64,000 nt of DNA from Corbicula japonica (taxonomy: Eukaryota; Mollusca; Bivalvia; Venerida; Cyrenidae): contig JAZAYU010000010.1 in assembly GCA_038501625.1 (NCBI GenBank), forward strand, positions 6,407,380-6,471,379. Reading direction: 5' to 3'. The notes beneath the pieces were generated by a model. The model was not told the DNA's origin. It saw only the letters and a list, made by a program, of their open reading frames with translations, and made no database searches. Each line of letters begins with the position of its first letter. Position 1 is the stretch's first letter. Positions 58,090 through 64,000 of the stretch are shown here, piece by piece. The position numbers were made by a program, and so were the translations under genes.

Positions 58090-59730
58090 AAGGAAAATCA
58101 AAGAACGTCAAAATTAAAAGCATTTTTAATCCACAAATGAAAATCAAGCGACTTCTACTGCTCTAATTTTCATTTGTATGTAGGTGATTTGACCCTCTCC
58201 CCCTTACCATTTTCCCCAACCTGTAGCGAAAAGAAAAATTTTCGCTTGTTTTCTTTAAATATTTGCTTTTCTTTAAAGTCCATTTCCGTACACATCGAAG
58301 ATTGGTCAAAAGAGGATTTTCAGCATTTCCAAGATAGCAGGCAGGAAAGTCGACTGCATTTTTGAGAAATTATCTTGTATAACATATTTTGTGTACGAGT
58401 AGTGAACATAATTCTAAACCTATAAACTGTAAGGATGAACTCTATGGTAAATCAATTAGTTGTCCTCATGTTTCATTTCTTACTTTTGTGTCAGTGATAT
58501 CATGATGCTGTCTTCATGATGACAGAACATAGTAGTTATGGTAAAAATATTAGAAACGTATCATTTTGGTCATTTCTTCTTTTGAACATTAAATTACGCC
58601 TTTCTGTTCATATCCAAACACATTGCTACTGTTTTCAAAAGAGCCAAGTAATTATTTACGGTAATAATTGTCAAACTGTCCATAAATTGGAAGTAAGTAT
58701 AAAGCTCTTGATCCCATACCAATATGATGCATATGATTTAAAAATAGCTTTTAAATGAAATGCCGATGAATGTCGATCACAATAGCTATAGAAATTTAGA
58801 AAAGTTTACTTAAAAGAACTCCAATTTGTCAAGCCAACACAATAACTTGCAACTATATATTTGATTAGTAACAATAAAATGTATCATAAATAACCCCCAT
58901 AGCAATACAAATATAGCGGCAGAACCTACCGGACCATGCAGTAGACAGACATTGTACATACATGTACCATCCGTATCCAAAAGGATAGTTCAAGTATGCC
59001 TGTATACTGTCATCCACAATTCTAGACATTCTACATGTTTGAAATTAGCACAGGGCCATCAAGGAAGTTAATTGAAACTGATTTCTTCACTAAAGTGAAG
59101 TATAAAGTTTAGTAGCCGTAAAACTACATGTATTTTGAAAGCCGCAAATCGGGTTAAATTTAAACTACGTACTGTTTGTTTGCTGTTTTTCTCTAAAAAT
59201 AGACTCTGAAGCTTATCATGTCTCCTCAAATCGATTCAAAACTGTTACTTACCTCCTTATCATCAAATTTAAAATTTCAATTATTAAAAATGTGAAACAT
59301 TGCTATTATATTTACTGATATACTGATAATTGCAATATCGCTTTGCACATGTTCATTTTAATTAATATAATTACGTGTTTATATGCTTACAATATTATAT
59401 TCTTGATGAATCATGTATTTGTCTTATGTCATGTCTAAGTATACAACAAACACATAAGGCCAATGTAGGTTTATTTAATCATACCAGCTTTTATTTATGC
59501 TAAGTAGCGTATCAAATTGAATTTAACTATTTCCAAGATGAGTCTAAGAGAGCCGAGAGCTTGTGTTTCACTACATTAAAAATAAAGATTGATTTTAACA
59601 GTTGAACCATAGGGGCTTTAAATGGTAAACTATCACGTTTTCATACTCATAAAATATTTTACAAACACAAACTTGTTTTTAAATTTGGAATTAGTCACAT
59701 AGCTACAAGTGCAAGTCAATAATCCTGAAG
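58090..59730. other. Candidate gene C intron, 3' part
   Basis: No exon or repeat recognised. Confidence 0.4.
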
Positions 59731-59920
59731 TATCATTTAATTTCGCGGGGACTAAATTTTGCGCATATGGCACAATTTTCGTTTTCGCGCGGACATAAAT
59801 TCGCGCAATTGTATTGCTCCTATAGGATATTATATTATATCGTAAATTTTCGCTTGGGTTTGATTTCACGCACATCCCCTAGCGCGAAATACGTGAAAAT
59901 TAGACCAAAGCGAAATATAA
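59730..59920. repeat. TTCGCG-rich repeat
   Basis: TTTCGCG/CGCGAAA words recur in both orientations (TTTCGCGGGG, TTTTCGCGCG, AGCGCGAAATACG). A similar GCGAAAAT-rich stretch occurs in gene B introns near 25440-25540 and 31030-31135. Confidence 0.5.
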
Positions 59921-59953
59921 TGATATCACAGTACATCATAATCGATCTCATTT

Positions 59954-60203
59954 GGGGCACGTCAGGGAAAAAGGTACTTTCTGTCATTTTATTGATATTT
60001 TGGTTTTTACTAAATTAAGAAAGAATTTTCAACTATAAATTAATTTCTTCTAACTAAAATGTGACTTTGTTACACATTTTGACAACAAAATGGTATTTTT
60101 ATCGCGAAATGCATAATAATTAATGTCGTCTGCGCAAATTAATGGCGTCATTTCAAAGATTGACGTCAACTGTCCCAAGGTACCTTTTCCCGTGACGCGC
60201 CCC
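59954..60203. mobile_element. 250-bp MITE, third sister
   Basis: GGGGCACGTCAGGGAAAAAG ... CTTTTCCCGTGACGCGCCCC; immediately followed by an R1 scrap at 60210-60325. Confidence 0.8.
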
Positions 60204-60329
60204 ATTTATGAGAAGAGGTTTCGAATTGGTCGTTTTATAAACACAGGCTCTCTTTTCCTCTCTCAATTTTGACTGTGTGGGCTGGATGTGTTTTCTGAGA
60301 ACGGCTTTTCCTGATATACATGAAGATTA

Positions 60330-61386
60330 TTTCAACTGTTTAAGTAACGCATGGAGTCATAGTTTTATAAACAGCTCAACTTTGCGTAATTACTTTTGTA
60401 TTATTATTTCCCTGTCATTTGAAAAAAAAAGATCAAAATATCTCCACACTATATCTATTGCTAATTAGGTGTTACTGTGCATGTTTTTCTAAATCTACTG
60501 GTGCATAAATACATATGAAATGTGATGGTTTGGTACGTTATGGTGTGTGTGAAGCAATCGTCGGGTTAACCACTGAATGTCAGCCAGGGTTTCAGATAGA
60601 CAGACACAGAGTAGTTTTAAACGATTTCTCACCTATTTTATACGCACTAATTTTTGCACTGAAATTGAAACAGCATTTAAATATGGTATATTCTGTCAGT
60701 TTTAACATTTAAATGTTACGACTAGCCCGTTTAAAATGAAACTTGTACAAACTTGTGCGTTATGTAAAAATAATGTGAAAGATTAATAAAATTTTGAAAT
60801 TCAAAACAAATGCAAAATGGTGATTATTTCAAGCAGATTTTTTTACAAGTATACGTTAGACAAGCCTCATGAACTACCCAAAATTAATACTAAAGTTTAA
60901 TAAATTCCTTAGTGAGATAAAATATTAAATGGGAGATAACTAAGAAAGTACGTTATGCTAGAAAACGTCGCGATTGTGTCCCCTATAAACGTAAAAAACA
61001 TATGATCCTTTTAACGTGTTGTTTAAATAATTCGAAAAATACGTTTTTTTAGTTTTAAAACTGTTTCCACTGCTCTCTAGAATGGCAACTAGTAATCAAT
61101 CTGCTTGAAAAATTTCTAATCTGTAAAGCAAAATTTTCAAACCAGCATTTATATGTTAAAGCATTTAAGCAAAGCACTACCTACATTTACTAAGAAAGCG
61201 CTGAAATAAAATCAATCAAACAAACTTGCTTTATTCTATTATAATCGTTTTAACCAAAAGCTTTATATTATAATGCACCCGCTGTAAAACTATAATTATT
61301 TAGCTACATTTATTTTAAGAAACTCATATTTTAAGAAAAAATGCAAGCAATTCAAGCACAAATTAGAAAGGAGTTGAACGTATTAC
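60330..61386. other. Candidate gene C intron, nothing else recognised
   Basis: AT-rich without recognisable repeats. Confidence 0.4.
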
Positions 61387-61547
61387 CTGGGTCACAGGAT
61401 GGATCGTTAAAACAGTCATCAATAAAACCGGCAAGGGTTTTATACAGTGAGGCTTTACCGGCTTTCGTACCGAGGTGTGAATACATGCACGGGAATCCAT
61501 TACACGTGCGTCTCTCTACTTGAGGCTCGTCTATCGATTTACTCAGT
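61387..61547 (-). CDS. Gene C candidate internal exon, cysteine-containing
   Basis: Minus strand: acceptor CCCTTTTTTCAG, donor GACCCAG|GTAATA, 161 bases, phase 2 to 1. LSKSIDEPQVERRTCNGFPC, then MYSHLGTKAGKASLYKTLAG and FIDDCFNDPSCDP. Strong splice signals and ordinary coding composition. Four cysteines suggest a secreted or lumenal protein. Family not recognised. Confidence 0.5.
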
Positions 61548-61559
61548 CTGAAAAAAGGG

Positions 61560-62380
61560 ATAGCAAACATGCATATGATATGGAATTTCAATCTAAAACG
61601 AAATATTAAACATATCTTTTTCCAAAATGGAATGGCAATATTAACTAAATAATATTTTAAACATTGGCGAATATCACACTATCAAACACATGCTGGACCT
61701 AACTTTCAATTCATCACTGCAAACAAAGGAGAAATATGCATATAAGAAAGGTACATATACTGAACAAAAATAAAAAGTATCCACTTTTTATGCTTATATT
61801 CTCCTTTACATATTTCATTTAATCAGGAACGCTTTGAATGGTATTTTGCTAGTCCATCCCAGTTGTTTTTAAGTTTAATTGTTCATGAATAAAAACTTCC
61901 ACACCAAGACCTGAGGAACTGCCAATCGAATAACAATTAATCATGGATTACAAAACACTACATATTCAGTTTAAAAGGAGGTAATTGGAAATGGTTGGAA
62001 TTTCTAGCGTTGTTTATCGAGGACCAGTTGTGTTATTGATGAATACTTTGTGATTTTTTTATCCACAAGAGGCAGAGAAAGTATTTGAATTCAAATTAAT
62101 GTGAATATTACAAAGAATCGCTGACATTTTACTGAAACCCTTATTATAACACAGGGAAAGATAACTAAGTCGTGGCTGCAGATTTTCAAGAATACTTTAT
62201 CCCTTTGCAATGATAACAGAAAAGCAAATTTGTACACCTTTAGAATTTTTAGTTTTCTTTTTCAAATTTTACAAAATTTAAAATAGGACAGTGGATACTT
62301 TTTATTTTCGTTGATTATATATAGAAACAAAGACAACCAACACAGTAAAACGTTGAAAATACAATAGTACCTGTGTTGAT
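61560..62380. other. Candidate gene C intron
   Basis: A phase-0 to phase-2 exon is probably missing here, because 62405-62581 ends in phase 0 and 61547 starts in phase 2. I could not place it. Confidence 0.35.
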
Positions 62381-62404
62381 AATATGTTAATTTCGAAAAG
62401 TCAC

Positions 62405-62581
62405 CATAACAATTAACAAAGGGGCACCGTCAGGATCAAGTTCGAGTAGCCTAGGTGAATAAACTCCAAACACACCATCTGCTCGATCATGATGCATGCA
62501 TAAGCTAACAGTATTATAAACTCTAATATACAATTGACATAATAGTTTTCCTTTTTTACTTTGAGACTTACACATGTAATA
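62405..62581 (-). CDS. Gene C candidate internal exon
   Basis: Minus strand: acceptor GATGAAAACAG, 59 codons, phase 0/0 if the donor is ATG|GTGACT. YYMCKSQSKKGKLLCQLYIR, then VSLCMHHDRADGVFGVYSPR and LLELDPDGAPLLIVM. The donor is weak, so the right border is uncertain. Phase agrees with the exon at the window edge. Confidence 0.4.
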
Positions 62582-62776
62582 CTGTTTTCATCATGGTTAA
62601 GAATTGCATCTTTATAAGATCGAAAAATTAACGACTAGTACTCTATATAACAGAAATGAATTATGGATATTTTCATAAAAAATAAGAATTGTTTATTCAC
62701 AATTGAAAACGAAATTACTGATATAAGACAGAAATGATAAGTTTTTATAAAACGATAGGACTATAAAAGAGTGAAG

Positions 62777-63195
62777 TATGCACATCGTGAATGGTCATAT
62801 CCAAAAGACACAGCCTCTCCACACAGCCAAAAGTACAGAGGAAAAGAAGAGCTTAGGTAATAAAATGAGGGGTTACCGCCTTGATACGGTCAGTGGCAAA
62901 ACAATTCGTAACTCGGGGTTTAAAACAGGTTCCAAGGTGCACCAAACTCACACTTTCCCTGAACAAACAATAATTACAATTGTCTTGGTGAAATATCTCT
63001 AACTCACCCATCAGCTTAACAATGTTGCAAGCAAAAGGACACAAACATATGAAACATAAGAAGCAAATAGCATTGCAAAGTCAAAGGGAGAGTACTCAAA
63101 CAAGTTTTGTTGGTGAATTAGCTCCAACCTACCCATCAACTCGACAGTGTTACATGTAAAAGTACACAAACATGTAAAACATAGGAAGCAAAGGC
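62777..63195 (+). repeat. R1 copy plus a partial second R1
   Basis: 62777-63090 is near full-length (GAGGGGTTACCGCCTTG, AAGGTGCACCAAACTCAC). 63100-63195 repeats only the right part, so the end is tandemly duplicated. Confidence 0.7.
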
Positions 63196-63960
63196 TGGGA
63201 CCCTGAAAATATGGTGTTGAACGAAACATATTTATCCTTCAATATTCTTTCATTTGATATTGAAAGGTAGGGGAAAATACAGTCAATTCATTTTTTCACA
63301 GTATAATTATATAAACTTTTTATGTTTTCATATGCAACTGTACTTATAACAGTACATCCAGCTATCATATACCAGGACATTTTTATGAGGAAAAGCTTAC
63401 TTTTTAAACTGCATGAAAGTATAAACGCAGAAAACTTATATTTTCACTATCACTGTTTACAAATTATCAACTAACCATAACGCTCAATTATATGCTGTTT
63501 AAATATTTTAATAAATGTGACGATTGGGTTTTAATTTTAAATTTAGATTAACTTGTAAAATTATAATTCGGTACAATTACAGATTTAGCAGTCGAGTCTA
63601 AACATCAGTACTTCAGTGAATACAGTATCAGCTGTTTTTATAGATTACTCGTCTTGCTTTACTCTTGTCTAATCCTACACATTGAATTGGCCGTCAACCA
63701 AAATGACCGATGTCTTTAACAACTCTCATTACAGAAATAGAAGGAAGTGTTTGAAAAGCAATAAACATGATAATGACTGAGAGTTACCTTAAATGAGTTC
63801 ATGTAGTACATTTGTGCTACCACAGAGGCAAATATACAGTCGGAAAAATATTCATAGATCTTGTAATAACAATAAATTAACATTTTAGGTATATTGTAAC
63901 ACTTTAATCTGTTCCAATATTCTTCTGTTATAAAGGAGGGTGAAAACGACATGGACTTAC

Positions 63961-64000
63961 TGTGTTCCGAACTCTTACATGTAACCCTTCGTTTCTACAA
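63961..64000 (-). CDS. Gene C candidate exon at the window edge (partial)
   Basis: Minus strand: CRNEGLHVRVRNT before a consensus donor ACA|GTAAGT. Phase 0 end fits 62405-62581. Too short to judge alone. Confidence 0.3.

Overview
The window looks like metazoan nuclear DNA: AT-rich, intron-rich, with no operons, and packed with MITEs, a tRNA-derived SINE and decayed Tc1/mariner elements. Repeat styles and gene content suggest a mollusc, probably a bivalve; that taxonomic guess is inference. No single long open frame is a gene here. The genes appear only when short exons are joined by splice site and phase. Main content: two head-to-tail paralogues of a ferric-chelate-reductase-1-like (FRRS1-like) membrane protein with signal peptide, Reeler domain, Thr/Ser-rich mucin-like stalk, DOMON domain, cytochrome b561 core and a C-terminal hydrophobic segment. 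Gene A contributes only its last two exons (105-172 and 1075-1170). Gene B runs from 21428 to 47264 on the + strand. I could place 15 exon types (18 exons with duplicated ones), nearly all with GT/AG borders and matching phases. In the family, Reeler/DOMON/b561 proteins move electrons across membranes (ascorbate to ferric iron or similar acceptors). All four b561 haem-ligand histidine positions are still present in gene B. Gene B is nonetheless broken: (1) a palindromic MITE sits in the Reeler exon 3; (2) a one-base insertion shifts the mucin exon 4; (3) a 5.6-kb tandem duplication (24458-30044 and 30045-35639) repeats exons 3-5; (4) the first duplicated DOMON exon has an extra G; (5) an in-frame TAA lies in the first b561 exon; (6) an in-frame TAG lies in the penultimate exon. 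Splice sites, haem histidines and the last exon remain well preserved, so the decay looks recent. Assembly error or an uncollapsed haplotype is the main alternative for the duplication. Layout: 1-1.2 kb gene A tail; 1.2-21.4 kb intergenic, with SINEs, MITEs, foldbacks, microsatellites, a tRNA-like gene (14216) and a mariner corpse (16870-18195) that itself carries a MITE; 21.4-47.3 kb gene B, one of whose introns (41131-46374) houses a ~4.95-kb TIR transposon with a decayed rve-type integrase; 47.3-57.9 kb repeat-rich intergenic DNA with a 40-bp minisatellite, a 50-bp minisatellite and two Tc1-like corpses; 58-64 kb candidate exons of an unrecognised minus-strand gene C that continues past the window edge.
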